DNA of 64,000 nt from Spisula solida (taxonomy: Eukaryota > Mollusca > Bivalvia > Venerida > Mactridae), in the NCBI GenBank assembly GCA_947247005.1, contig OX365946.1, positions 49,564,734 through 49,628,733 on the forward strand. Reading direction: 5' to 3'. Within the stretch, counting starts at the first letter, position 1; every line of letters starts with the position of its first letter. Below the pieces are notes generated by a model. It had not been told where the DNA came from. It did no database searches and was given only the letters and a program-made list of their open reading frames with translations. Both the position numbers and the translations under genes were made by a program. This document shows, piece by piece, positions 48,117-60,308 of the stretch.

Positions 48117-49088
48117 CACTTAGTCGCAAAAGTATACATTGTTCATACTTTGAAATTGTATCCTTTGGCGTTGACAGAACTAAACGTAACTTTGTATTAA
48201 CAGAACTGTATGTTTATCTGACATTTTAAGATCAAACAATAACATGTCAATAAATACAATATCCCACAAATGAAGTCCACAGCGTCGGTACCTGGAAAAT
48301 CGAATTAACAAAAATGTTCAATATTTTATATGTCCGCCTCCGACGTAAAATGTACGAGACATTTACGCAGTGGTGCAAATTATGTTTATGTATGTTAAAT
48401 TTGACTAGATATATCGTCAAATTAAACAAAAACACTCAAAATAATGCGAATTTTCACTGAACAGCATGATGGTTGTGATTTCTGTAAAAAACTAGTCATT
48501 TTGCTTGGCCAAGGGGGGGGGTAACCATGTGAAAAAAGTTGTTCTAAACCTGAATTGGGCTTTGTTGTAAACCTTTATTTCCTTATTTATGTCTCCGTGA
48601 TAAGTACATACACTTGAAAACGAACCTGATCAGCAAATCGGGCATCTAGCTGCATTAAAAAATTGACAAACCCCCGATGAATTCACCGTGACACATGTGT
48701 CACATTAGCTCACGTTGATGTCATCATTTTTATTCTGTTTGTTACAATTGCAATCAGATGTAACAAATTCGATTGAACTGTAATGTCACATATTCAAGCT
48801 ACATATGTTGAAAATTTCAGCATATTCCTATTGACCGAGCTATGGGTAAATGTATCCATGTACACATTTGTGTTAAGTGTATGACCATTTGTGTAAATTT
48901 AATTTTTCAAGTCCCAAAGCTTTGACTCTGTTTGTGCAGTATTGTATTTGTTGACATGTTGTCGCTTGATCTTAAAATGTCAGATTAACATACTATTTAG
49001 TAAATATTAACATTATGACTGTTTCTGTAAACCCCCGGCGATATAATTTCATTTATGCACAATGTATACTTTCTTTTGCGACTGAGTG
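48117..49088. mobile_element. 972-bp TA-flanked inverted-repeat element in X_B
   Basis: The ends read CACTTAGTCGCAAAAG and CACTCAGTCGCAAAAG inward and are flanked by TA (48115-48116 and 49089-49090). The X_A site (about 23046) is uninterrupted, which proves insertion after the block duplication. There is no transposase; the minus frame at 48247-48435 has no domain. The TA duplication suggests mobilisation by a Tc1/mariner-type enzyme. Confidence 0.87.
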
Positions 49089-49591
49089 TATATAATTATT
49101 CTGCACTTAACAAGTATTTGATAAGCAGATAGCCTAAGAGCTAAGAATATTAATTAATAACCAATAATTCAAGTAAATGTAAGAATTTAAAATAATCTGA
49201 ATAGTCCAATACAAGAATATTCTTAAACAATTTCAACAATGTACTTAAAGTTCCAAGATAAATGTCTAAAGTACCTAACTAAATTGATAAATGATCTTGG
49301 AGAGAGGATTTAAGATCCTCAAATCTCAAAAAAAGCAACAGAATGAGGTAAAATGCCAGTGTTTCCACTTTTATAGACATTACCACCAGATGGCCACTAG
49401 ATGGTATCACTAGCCTCTTAATTAGATAAAACTAATTCTGAATAGTTACCTTACAAAAATTAAGCCAATCAAAAAGTATCTAACATAACAGTCTCTTCAT
49501 TAAATAAGCAGAATTCTGGTTAGTCACTTACAATATTTTAGCCAATCAAAAGATACCTATCATAACCATCTAGGCAACTAAGATTCCTTTT

Positions 49592-50124
49592 TGCGGGTGC
49601 ACCGTCGTGTGTGTGGGTTCTGTTGTCCCAATTCATGTCACCTCAGGGTTGCCCTTTCTGGTGCATGCTCATGATACGTTGAGCTAATTGCCTCGGGATC
49701 TTATATGTAGGTTTGTCGGATTAATTATAACGGATTCATATTATAATTGATATTAATACATTATAGACAGAGTCCACTGATTCAGCAAAATCACTTCATC
49801 CAGTTCATCATATTTATTTCACAATAGTCCAACCTATAATATAAACTAAGTCCAAACAATATTATAACGATATACTATTTAGTTAGGTCTTAGCATTTTG
49901 AAGACCTGGTCTTAACTGCCCGAACTTCAGATCTCAGTTCCACACAATCAATTCTCGCTCGCGCCGCGATGAATCATATTCTAGGTCAGACAACACGTGA
50001 CCTTTCACAAATCAACTCACCAAATATATTATATACTGGTCACGTGCTACCTATTATTACCTGCTGGATATATACTAATAACCTCTGAATACTTACAATG
50101 GCTTATACATGTAATACGGTTACA
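49592..50124 (-). mobile_element. LTR of a retrotransposon, minus orientation
   Basis: On the minus strand the 533-bp segment begins TGTAAC and ends CACCCGCA, matching the TG...CA rule. It is preceded by a purine-rich TTTGGGGGGCAGA (50125-50137), a good polypurine tract. Inside are a TATA-like TATATAATATATTTGG and an AATAAA followed by a T/G-rich region, as expected for an LTR promoter and polyadenylation site. Its left edge coincides exactly with the end of X_B homology. No second LTR was found up to 52140, so this would be the 3' LTR of an element truncated at its 5' side. Confidence 0.65.
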
Positions 50125-50424
50125 TCTGCCCCCCAAATGATTTTTAAAAGTCCCCTTTTAAATTTAAATTGATGTAATGAACGGCTTTTTTTGATAATAA
50201 TCTATAATTAAACAATGTTTCACTCCCAAATAATATAAAATGGATGAATACAAACACAATAAATATGATAAAAAGTTATTGTAATGATTTTATGTTATAT
50301 ACTGATTTAAACACATCTAAAAAAAAAACTAAAAATCAATAAACATATTACAATAATAGCTGCTGAATATTTAAGTCTCCTAAACTGTTTTATAAATTTT
50401 CATTAACGTAATATTTTCTTAAAT

Positions 50425-50760
50425 CTAAATTTCCGTAAAACATTGTTTTTTAATCATATTGTGTTTTATAATATTTCCTCTGTTTTTAATTTCATTTATG
50501 TTGAATGTTGGTTCATAAAAAGGTTGGCCACAAACACCACAATTAATTCTATTTCGAAATGTAGACTTCAAACAACTTTCGTGTATGGTTGAATGACAAC
50601 ACCATGTAATTTTGAAAATTTCCCCAAATTTATAAAACGGAAAACTTCTGAATTCTTCGCATAAAGTACATTGATCCAAAACAAATGTCTTTGACCATTG
50701 TATATGCCTTTCAGCCTTTTTGATTTGTCTAGACAATTTATAATTGGATAATTGTATCAC
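50425..50760 (-). pseudogene. RING-like zinc-binding ORF, copy a
   Basis: An open frame of 111 codons whose first codon is GTG, with no in-frame ATG at the front. It is therefore the 3' part of a decayed gene; the frame is open back to a TAA near 50812. The zinc-ligand pattern is C31-x2-C34, then C54/C55-H56, H60 and C63, then C74-x2-C77. That gives eight potential ligands in the order of a RING-H2 finger, with three rather than two residues between the two histidine positions. RING fingers commonly recruit ubiquitin-conjugating enzymes; that role here is inference. It is paralogous to the frame at 51521-51898, sharing a CCHST.HESC core. Confidence 0.55.
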
Positions 50761-51520
50761 ATATTCAATTGGTTTAGAAAATATGGATGGTGGTAGTGCA
50801 GTATTATTTATAATTCCTTAATAAAAAGGTTTTATGAGATCAGTATTTTTATAATGAAAATAAATATCTTTTATAATACTTAATTGTCTTTGGAGTCCTT
50901 TTAAATCAAATAAATCAACAGTTTTTCCAAAATAGGTACTTCATAAAATACTATTGCATCTATAAAAAAATCTAAAGGTATCTTTTCTAAAAATTTCTTG
51001 GATTAAACAATCTTCATAATTTATAAATCCTTCATCAAAACTACTTAATTTGCCAATTCAGCCGAATAATCCCCCCTATACAAGAAAGAAGTTCTTAAGT
51101 CTGTAAACTTTTTACAAATTTCTGGTTCATATAACCTTTCAAAAGAAAATGACCAATCGTCATCATTGTCTTCTCTATTATCAAATTCTTATAAATCAAT
51201 ACACCTTTTAAAATACTCGCAATGTTCAGCTAGCCGCCTGGCATTAATATCAATATTTATTTCCATTGTATTTTTTTATTTTATTTGTAATATCTATAAT
51301 AATAATAGTTATCAATGGATTCAATAAACTCTATTAATAATATTTACAGCCAGAATGCATTTTAATGCATCCGTAAAGTTAAATAATATTGTATAAAACA
51401 TGTCACATCAATTATAATTATTTAAAAAAAACTTCACTCTATATACAAAACCATGGGTGAGTATCTTAATCTTTTAACCTGTTTTGTTTAAACGTCACTG
51501 TAGTGTATGACAAAATTTTG

Positions 51521-51898
51521 TTAATTAAAATTTCCATACATTATTTGTTTGGTTAACCAATTATTTCTAAATATTTTAGCTGTTTTAATAACTTGTTTTC
51601 GAATATTTGATCTTTTAAAAACACTATCTTTACAGACAGTACATCGAACGCTATAATTAATTCTATAGCTAAAGCAACTTTCGTGCCCCGTGGAATGACA
51701 GCAATATGTGATTCTAAAATATTGGTCAAATGTATAATAAAAAAACTCTTTTGATTCATTACATAGTTGACATGTATCTGTCACCCAATCTTTTGCTTCT
51801 AAAATTAATTTTTCGATTTTTTGTATAAGAAAATTCACATCAGGTTCCATAAAATATTCTTTTGGTGGACGTAATGCAGATGGAATGGTACTAAACAA
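51521..51898 (-). pseudogene. RING-like zinc-binding ORF, copy b
   Basis: An open frame of 125 codons that starts at a TTG; the first ATG is residue 17. Ligands are C43-x2-C46, C66/C67-H68, H72, C75 and C86-x2-C89, spaced as in copy a. The N-terminal part has a proline-rich stretch (PSALRPP) and an amphipathic helix-like segment (23-38). The upstream region to about 52090 continues the similarity to copy a but contains stops. The full set of ligands is kept in both copies even though the fronts have decayed. The similarity shows a tandem duplication of one gene; no family beyond RING-like is recognised. Confidence 0.55.
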
Positions 51899-52194
51899 TG
51901 TTTGGATGAATATCTATAAATGTTGAAGTTCCCTAAAAATTATGAATGTTTTCTAATACTATAGTTTGTTTTCCACTATTACATTTAATTAAATAAAGTA
52001 ACTCATTTCCTAACAAACTGATTTGATAGAACATGGTTATATCTACCACAAAATCTATTGGAATTTGTCTTAAAATAGTTGTTATCAACCAACCCTCCAC
52101 ATTTAGGGATTCATCAGTTGCATTGTTAAACGTTATACAGGTACAGGCTCGTAGCCACTCTGAAGCTCATCGAAGCGCTTGCATCAGTGAAAAT

Positions 52195-52540
52195 GTGATA
52201 AATTACCAAAATAAGCATGTTTTCGGTGGTTTTTTTCTCCGGATACGGTCATGGAAGTATTTGGACATGGAAATGCATCGTTGTATCATTTCTCTGGGGA
52301 CAATGTGTAATGTTTGTAGCATAAAAGATGTTTTGCGTTCTGCTGCTTGTACACATGATAAATAAATGTGATAAATTACCAAAATAAGCATGTTTTCGGT
52401 GGTTTTTTTCTCCGGATACGGTCATGGAAGTATTTGGACATGGAAATGCATCGTTGTATCATTTCTCTGGGGACAATGTGTAATGTTTGTAGCATAAAAG
52501 ATGTTTTGCGTTCTGCTGCTTGTACACATGATAAATAAAT
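52195..52540 (+). repeat. Perfect 173-bp tandem duplication
   Basis: Positions 52195-52367 and 52368-52540 appear identical base for base, starting GTGATAAATTACC and ending ACACATGATAAATAAAT. U1 and U2 have a single copy. Either a very recent duplication or an assembly artefact. The frames here (52203-52391 and 52376-52804) are produced by the repeat. Confidence 0.9.
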
Positions 52541-53690
52541 TCCAAATTGTGTCGACGGCTGCAAATGAGCGTAACCGTTTCTTCTATGGTATACCTTTGT
52601 CAAATTACCCCGTAACCCATCGGAACTGTCTATCAAATTATAACAAAATGGTGCATGCCAATCTCTTAACACCCGCACATCCATGTGCTGAATACCACAC
52701 AAATCATACAGCGATATATTATCACTGAAGAAGCTATGGTAGAAGCAGAAACTGCTACTTGAGAAATTGCCATGATGTTTTTTAGACTTACAATAATGAA
52801 ACAAAATTCAATATAAAATCAGTCAGGTTATGATAAATAAAGAAATGTGAGCAATTGTTTGGGTATTTATTGATTACCATTCTTACATACACATTTCGCA
52901 GCTACGCGTGAAAAGGACAATTCATCAAATATAATGAGACATTGAATGTAACTCGTACATTCCTTGTTTTCTATCATTATCCTATCTGTGTAATTGACAA
53001 TTTTACGATTCTAGCAAATATGTATTATTATTCACCAATGTTTCAGCTTTACTTCAAGTAATCAAATAATTACTGGGTTGTTCAATTTCAAGGCTGTTTT
53101 AACATTGTATATTCTGTAATTGGGAAGACGTTTTTGCTCATTAAAACTGAATATAATATAACGTTACCATTAGATATAAAATGAAAAATTAGATATTTTA
53201 AAATAGTCATTATGAACACATATCTTTGCGACCAAATAAAACACCATTGCAACTAAGGAATACTACTTACATCCGCGTAAATGCTCACTTGTTACAATCA
53301 CATCGTAAGTCAAAGGTTTTTTCGTAAAGTATTTGTGGTATTTTTTAATTTTTCAAATACTTGCTGCAATTGTGGTCAATTGTGGTTCTTGTTTAGATTT
53401 TCTTTCTGGCAGTTTAAATAGTGCATCACTGTAATTATACCTACTCTTTAGGAACATATAAGAGCGGTGTTCCCAGTAATATGTCGTAATACATTATTTT
53501 ATGTGTGTAATTTAATGCCTTCAAGAATGTGTAAGTATTACTGTGCGCTTAGCATGTGAAGTTTGCAAATCACAAAAATCGGATACGTCAGGTGGTCCGT
53601 TTTAACTAATCAAAATTACTTGACACGTCACGTAGCCTATCTTAATCATCATATCATTGGCGAGTAATTATTTTACAATAAAGCATTTAA

Positions 53691-54737
53691 CTATAAAGCA
53701 TCCACCGTTCTTGTTGATACAGATGAATCCCATCCCGTACACAAACGTCTTAAATCAGAACGGAACTGTGTGCTACTGTAACAATATACCACGAAATTGA
53801 GACAGTTATTGAGGTAAAGGGTATTGACGGCGAAATAATGCAGTCGAAAAAAGGTTTCATACGTAAATCCAATTACCCGATAATTATGATTGAGTTGATA
53901 CAGCAGTGAAGGAACCAAAGACACAGCCAGCAACACACCACTTGCTATGGCTAACTTGGTGAACATGGCAACACGTTTTTCGCTCTGTGCTCTGTTCACT
54001 GTATTTTTACGTTTCCTTAAACATAGCTGTATCAGTATTACTATGTTACATGTCATTATAAGACAAAATGGAACAACGATTAGGGTCCATATTGATGCTA
54101 CTTCGTACATGACCGCGAAAAATGGTATGTAACCATTCTTTAGTTGGCAAAACATATAACCTTCTTCTGAAACAAAAAAGAATGCATGACTGTTAATTCC
54201 AATCAGAACCAATATCAATACGGAAAGTACAAGTTTTGCGCGAAATTTCGCACCACTTGGTACAAACGAAAAGGGAAAGGTTAGACTGAGTACTCTCTCG
54301 ATCGAAATGCATACTACCAGCCACGTGGAAAGCTGTGGTGCGTAGGAGGTGAAAAAGCTGTTTATAATGCAGAGAAATGTATGTGAGTAATTGTACAGTA
54401 AATCTAATTCAACACCTAACACATTATACCAGAAACCAGTCATGAGGGCCAAAATGTCGCTGACAGCGAGAAATTTGAAATAAACGGAGCAAGCAATTTT
54501 GCTACATTCTTTACCCTTAATCCACACTATCAGAGAAATAATATTCCCTGACAAACCTATCACAGTTTGTAAACTTAGAAAAACATAGGTAAAATAATTC
54601 AGATTATCCCACATTCTATTCAAATTTTCATTTTTGTCAATGTTATCGTATGTTCCGTTCGCCTCATCTGAGGAAGTTTTTACAGTCAATATTTCTGTCA
54701 AGTTGTGTAGTTCTTGCGAAATGTTATCCATTGTCAT
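53691..54737 (-). CDS. Class A (rhodopsin-like) orphan GPCR, copy 3, intact
   Basis: Same architecture and length as copy 1. The frame starts at a GTG at 54765-54767, with the first ATG at residue 11 (54735-54737), taken as start. Its N-terminus (GLDDFLVILMTMDNISQEL) is shared with copy 2 rather than copy 1, so copies 2 and 3 are the youngest pair. The SIERV helix 3 motif, both disulphide cysteines, the N-glycosylation sites and the NFVVY helix 7 block are kept. Changes relative to copy 1 include IINSFFTSYAP for IIDSFFTYYAP at the outer end of helix 3, and a different segment before helix 7 (NYRVIGFTYETFFRLHYFAVN). Both are plausible ligand-side changes. The coding sequence has no introns and ends in ...TVDAL as in copy 1. 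The ligand is unknown; a neuropeptide is the best guess. Confidence 0.85.
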   Translation of the reverse strand: MTMDNISQELHNLTEILTVKTSSDEANGTYDNIDKNENLNRMWDNLNYFTYVFLSLQTVIGLSGNIISLIVWIKGKECSKIACSVYFKFLAVSDILALMTGFWYNVLGVELDLLYNYSHTFLCIINSFFTSYAPQLSTWLVVCISIERVLSLTFPFSFVPSGAKFRAKLVLSVLILVLIGINSHAFFFVSEEGYMFCQLKNGYIPFFAVMYEVASIWTLIVVPFCLIMTCNIVILIQLCLRKRKNTVNRAQSEKRVAMFTKLAIASGVLLAVSLVPSLLYQLNHNYRVIGFTYETFFRLHYFAVNTLYLNNCLNFVVYCYSSTQFRSDLRRLCTGWDSSVSTRTVDAL

Positions 54738-55009
54738 AAGAATAACTAAGAAATCGTCTAGTCCCACACAATGTTTCTTTGATAAACTATTGTAGTTGAA
54801 CTAGTTCAAACGGTAATTCACTGAAACAGGACCACACTATAAGTTCCCTGTGCTGTAGGATGTGAAGTATCGAAGTATAGTGAACATCGGGTCCAAGTAT
54901 CTTAGTCATATACTTAAGTAATGACATGCAATGTATAGTTTAGGCAAACAGTTATATCTTAAGTTGTTACATAAACAGTACTCTTTTGTTATTTGTTCAG
55001 TCCAAAGTC

Positions 55010-55140
55010 TTTCTCTCATACCCTCGTGACGATGGATAATATCCGGAATGACGTTCGCGACTGATAAATATGAATTGGAATAACCAATTTCACAGTCGAT
55101 ATAAAATAAATTAGTATAGGACAAAAGGGTTAGTCCATAC
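55010..55140 (+). repeat. SINE-tail-like sequence upstream of GPCR copy 3
   Basis: Equivalent of 35050-35165: CCCTCGTGACGATGGATAAT followed by ACCAATTTCACAGTCGATATA. It lacks a tRNA-like head. Confidence 0.6.
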
Positions 55141-55979
55141 TTCAGTATCAAAATTTGAAGTACTAAAAGACAATCGGCTTAAGGTCCAAGTATTTTCGCA
55201 ACATACGAAGTACTAGAGCTATTGCCATACTTATTTGTTTCTGTTAAAAGTGTCAGTTCTATACTTCAGTAACGACAAACAGAGTACACAAATGGTAAAG
55301 TTGATAATTATAACTTTCCTCGAACACCAATGGAACCTGCATGGAATAATCTGATAAGATACTCTAATCCAGGTAGTATATATCATATACGTAATGTGAT
55401 TCGCTTCTTAATTCACACATTTGATGGTCACTGCTGATCACTGTTTACTCACGTTTTCTTCGAAGACTGCAATTTCCTCGTATTTCCCCGAATCTTATAT
55501 ATACGCATTCGCATTTGCTTTACAAAGCGTTGGAGCAAATTGTTTTAGCATCTTCTAATATATGGAGCACAATCCGTTATCATATTGTGTCGTATTTGTA
55601 TTTGTGCTTTCAATTCATGTACCGGTACTTAATATTGTTTATCAAATAGGAAAGTATTTAGCACATTTACTGTAATTTGCTCAAACACGTCAAACATAAA
55701 AGCTCACTGTATGTTCAAGAACAAGAGCTTTTTTCTAGATACAACAGTTTACTACTCCAACAATCTACTTATCACTACTATATTTGGATCGAGAGCTTTC
55801 GTTTTCTCATTCTAACTTACTAAATTTGTGTGACAAGAGCTCAAATATGACCGTTAATAATCAGATTTATGTGAAATAATTCCCACATTTCACAGAACAG
55901 AAACCAATGCCTGACATTTGCATGGAATGTAGAATCTATTAGGCAATCATTTTATCTAATACATAAACCAATTGCTATA

Positions 55980-56250
55980 AAATCAGTATTTTTCATTGGC
56001 GTTAACTTTTTGTCGAGAGTGAGGTTGAATTCGACCAAGAAATTTAATACCCACAATAAATCGACCTCCCGAAGATTGAACTAGGGTTTCCACTTCTAGT
56101 ATTGTAATCCACGAGTTAAGGAGCCCACGAAAGCTCCTTCACCAAAATCTACGAAATTAAATGCATGCGAGTATAAGTGATTTAACAGCATGTTGTGTGC
56201 TGTCATAATGTCATCTAGACGTAATATATGCATACATAAAGCTCTGTGTA
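55980..56250 (-). mobile_element. Insert in U3, probable tRNA-derived SINE
   Basis: Near-identical copy of 36013-36280, with the same A-box-like and B-box-like words on the minus strand and the same GGGAGGT/ACCTCCC-type inverted pair (slightly changed on one side). It was shared before U2 and U3 separated. Confidence 0.45.
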
Positions 56251-57695
56251 TGAAATTGGCATTACCAACATTTGCTAATTAATGGCAAATTAATTGCTCA
56301 GCAATAACTATCAGTATTTAATGAATACTTATAAATGCCATATTGCATTTGTCAAATATCAAGCGATAATGTTTAGTGATATTTAGCACATTCCTCGCAC
56401 AATCAGTGGCTTAGATTACCATTTTGTTCCACGATGGCATTTGCGTTGAGGCGAGACCTACATATGTTTTATGGTCCGTCCGTTTATGGTATCGGCGTTG
56501 TTTTAGACTATTTGGCGGTGTTCTGGATTAATTTAGGGTCCGTAGAAACACACACAAAGTGTTGGTTGAGCAAGGATTTTCCATTTCCGTGAAGAAATTA
56601 CGTATCTTTTGTCACACAGCGTTTGTTGGTCTATTGGTGAAATAACGAAACATATTAAAAAACTATTATCGTACCAATTAATTTTAGGATATTTATTACA
56701 AAGCCAACAACAAAGAGTGACTTCAAAGAAGGTAGGAGCATCCACCGGAACTATCAATAAGGTCATTTCGAACCGTGTACACTCCGGGAAAATCGGTGAA
56801 CTCCAGCTCAATACCACAAAAACAACATAGGCCTTAAACATTGTAAACGCAACAACGGAATAGTAATTGTCATAACCCTGTCACCTCTAACGAGACAATG
56901 TTTTATCATTGAAACAATTACCGTAAACGAGCAGACTGCTATAAGAAATGTTTACCAGGCTGTTGGTATTCGTTAAGCATCATATGTTCGCGGTCGATTG
57001 CATCACATGTGCTGCTGTTTGTTAGACTGGCCGAATGGAATTCATATTTATTCCCAATGGATTAAAAGTGACTGCTTTTTACTGCGTTTATAAGATTCAA
57101 AACTGAATTTTGGCCAAATTTTGCCACAGCTCTTTCATGGAAACAATGTAAGGAACATGGTGTTTTGGTCAGGACAAAGCTTCAAATCCTACCACTCAAA
57201 CAACGTTCAGTACCTTAAGAACACGAATATGAAGTAAATTAAGCCATAATAGTGAACACCGAAGTATAACGATCCTGCACCCATAGGCTTTCGAATCTTG
57301 AGATATTGCAGCGTTCATCACATTGAGAAATACTAACACTGTAGATCGGATTATTCTGTCTTAAAAAAGCCAACAACCAATGCCCCTACAAAGCTGTTGC
57401 TTTAGTGCTAACCAAATTACAAATATGATAAACATTATGTGTACATGGTGCTTAACATATAGACATGCATAGTCGAATAGAGATATTTCGATTATATCTT
57501 GTCAGCATGAAAATATCGGGGCACATCTCGAATAACCTTGATTCCACATTGATACAGGACACATGTGTTCACAAGTAGACCCTAAGTCATACTCAAAATG
57601 TCAATCCAGCAACTTATAAGGAGCTATCAGAGCGTATAGATCGTTCTGGTTTACTGACATGCTAGTACATTTTGTATATATATATTAACTTAGTA

Positions 57696-58709
57696 CGTGG
57701 GACGTTCAGAAATAAACAGGACTATTGTCACAAAACCCGCATGGTTAAACGAAATAAATCAAACTATATACCATCAGAAATCGGAATACTTTTGCCACAT
57801 ACTGTAAAGATATGAACTAAAACAAATACGCGATCCGAGAGTTACAGGTGACTAAACAAGGTCACTAACGTTGACCCGGCGCACAAAATGACGTCGCGCT
57901 ATTGTTCACGGCGTTAGTGCTTCGCATAGGGTTACGAAATACGAAGTTTATAGTGATAAGGGTGAAGAATACATTCCAGTACCTCACTGAGCCACACAAG
58001 TAATGCGTTGGTGAGAATCGCATGTATTTTTCCGGATCTTACATCGCATATCTAGGCGGGAATCCGTACCATGAAACGTTGGTATTTTGAAAAAGTATCG
58101 GTAACTGACGTCACAAACGTTCTTATGATTTCCTATTACTTCCCTGTCTTCCAAAGCTGAACAATTAACATTAATTTTTTGCGCCATTCTAAAACTGATA
58201 AACGACTTACAGATCTGTTTCCAAAATGTAGTTACGATAATTTGATACGATTCAGAGGACATATCATCTTGCTGTTGACAGAACTTTGTGTTTGTCCGTT
58301 TTTCCTTACGTTCTGTTGACGTCACTTTAGCGTCACGAATTTGTAACACTTGGAGTTCAACTTCTGTTTATTTCAGTACCTTACGTCTAAATGTCGTGAT
58401 TTTTGCAGACATCGTCCAGCATGTAACATGTGATGATACGGCGAAGTTTGAAAACAAACGAGTTGATAGTATTAAAGATATACCCCATTACGTAGTCGCA
58501 ATTAATGGTAATTGTTGGGCTGCGCCGGGTGCGTGTTACCATGGTTTCAAACTGGACTATAATGAGAGGACGTGATAGTGTAACTCAATAAATCAGATAT
58601 CGAATTTTCGCAATGGAATTACGATTTCATATTATTTAATAATATTTGTATAATATTGAAAACTGTAGTCGTGAGGGCTCCAGTCCTGTTTATTTTTGAA
58701 CGTCCCACG
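57696..58709. mobile_element. 1014-bp TA element with CGTGGGACG ends, copy 1
   Basis: The terminal inverted repeats begin CGTGGGACGTTCA and extend about 28 bp through AATAAACAGGAC. TA duplications lie at 57694-57695 and 58710-58711. U2 at 37718-37732 reads CTTAGTACTACAAC without interruption, giving a clean empty site. There is no recognisable transposase in any frame; the longest frames (57984-58349 minus, 58288-58575 plus) are not conserved in the second copy. It is a Tc1/mariner-type non-autonomous element. Confidence 0.92.
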
Positions 58710-60308
58710 TACTACAACACTAATTTGAGCTTACAATGTAACATGCTATCAAAGTATGCAATTTATGAGCTGCCAAATATGACAGGTTTCATGGAATGTG
58801 TTTTGAATACAAACGATACCAATTAAGCCTGAGGCACATCAGCCGCAAGATTACCAGTATTTGACGGCAACATGATTTCCAACATACATAATACATGTAA
58901 CAACTATGTCGATGACAAAAACAATCACAGATATCCAGGCAAATCGTAGACAACGAAATTTTTCGTACATCTGTCTGATGATGATGCAGTTCTAAATGAC
59001 AATGCATATATCTTGCAAATCGCACATAAAACGTTAAAAATTTCATGTCTAGAATTTGGTTTGTGACGCTGTGTTCATCTTGTTTCGTATTTAAAATTTA
59101 AAAAAAATGTATCTCCAAAACTATCTACACTAATAATTATCAATTGAAAGTTATCAATACTAATAAAATTTATCATTCCTGGGCCACTTTCGTGTAGAGC
59201 TAGTCTTATTTTCGTTCACTGTTCTTTGTGTGTATTTCATGCTTATTTCTTCCTTGTCCCGTTTGTGTTATATTATCTTTGTGTTGCCAACATTTTCAAC
59301 ACAAGGGTAATATCGTTCATAGTGCTTTAGCTGTGTAATAGTGTACAGTTTTATTAATGCAAATGGACACATTTATGAATGAAAGACTTTAGTTTCATCT
59401 ATGTCTTGTTCATTTTTGTTTGTCATTTTTGTGTAATATTTGTTCGTGCCCTGCAGTTTCTAATGCATGCTGTCTTCCCAGTGCGATTTGTTATCATCTG
59501 TGTGTGTCAAACCTTTAGCGATTGCCCAAAAAGGTGACCCAAAATGTGGTCGCAGACAGGCGTACAGTTGTCGCAAGACTGATATAGATCGTTACCTATG
59601 GGACGGAAATTTGGTATGTATGCAATATAGAGGAATGCATCACGTACAAAAGAAAGAAATATGAAAGCAAACAAGCAACGCAGAAATATGTAAGAAACAA
59701 TTACGTAAAAGAGTATATTTTCCTACAGTAGAAGAAAACGCTTATACGACAAGGAGTGATCAAACTATGGACAGTGTACGTAGAGAACGATATATCAGTG
59801 GAACCAGACGTGCGTGTAATAATAGAATAAACATCATTTCAACCAAATAAATTGCTAACAACCAAATACTCGGTTCGTATTATGTTATATGACATATCTC
59901 AAACCAGGCATCCGTAGCACACCAATAGACGACAAAGCTAATAAGGCCACAAAGGACCTGGTGTCAATACAGTCAGAACAAACCCATGAATAAATCAGAA
60001 TTATCGTCGGCAGATTAAATAATACGTTGCATTTCTGCATTTTTTTTAAATAATAAGCGTATATCTCGTCTGCTGGTAAGTATTCTCCGTGATAGGATGG
60101 TTACAATGATTGAAATTATTGACATTAAAGTGTCTATCTAATGTTACCGTCAATTTGAGTAGTGACAATATCATTTATCTTAAATTAGAAGTATGATGCG
60201 CGAGTTCTAACAGACAGCAATCTTAAAAGAAGTATAATTCCAAGGTCATGAGAGACGACCATACAATCGTTTGTTTCCTTTGGAAAAGGACAAGCATGTA
60301 TCAATGTC

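Larger units (their letters stand above)
44535..49591 (+). repeat. Block X_B
   Basis: Direct-orientation copy of X_A. It lacks the X_A elements at 15606-17983, 19606-20516 and 22618-22870, and carries its own 972-bp element at 48117-49088. It ends abruptly at AAGATTCCTTT where the LTR begins; X_A continues past this point at about 23580. No gene recognised except the LINE tail. Confidence 0.82.
50125..52130 (-). mobile_element. AT-rich insert adjoining the LTR, decayed duplicated genes
   Basis: More AT-rich than its surroundings and without a copy in X_A, U1 or U2. Read on the minus strand it carries two diverged versions of one gene arrangement. An upstream segment is broken by stops (about 50810-51265 for one, about 51900-52090 for the other; similar hydrophobic PIDF/PLDFF-type blocks occur in both). 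It leads into a proline-containing stretch and a RING-like C-terminus. The position beside the polypurine tract suggests the 3' end of an LTR element with extra genes; a viral-type source is another possibility. Nothing identifies a specific virus or element. Confidence 0.5.

Noticed and set aside
50125..52130. Endogenous copy of a specific large DNA virus
   Set aside because: AT-richness and RING-like frames alone are not diagnostic; no capsid, polymerase or other hallmark gene is visible.
52376..52804. 142-codon minus-strand frame
   Set aside because: Produced by the perfect 173-bp duplication; shares its end with the frame at 52203 and has no domain.
57984..58575. Frames inside the CGTGGGACG element as a transposase
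   Set aside because: No DDE/D motif such as SPDLNP, and the frames are not preserved in the second copy at 60722-61737.
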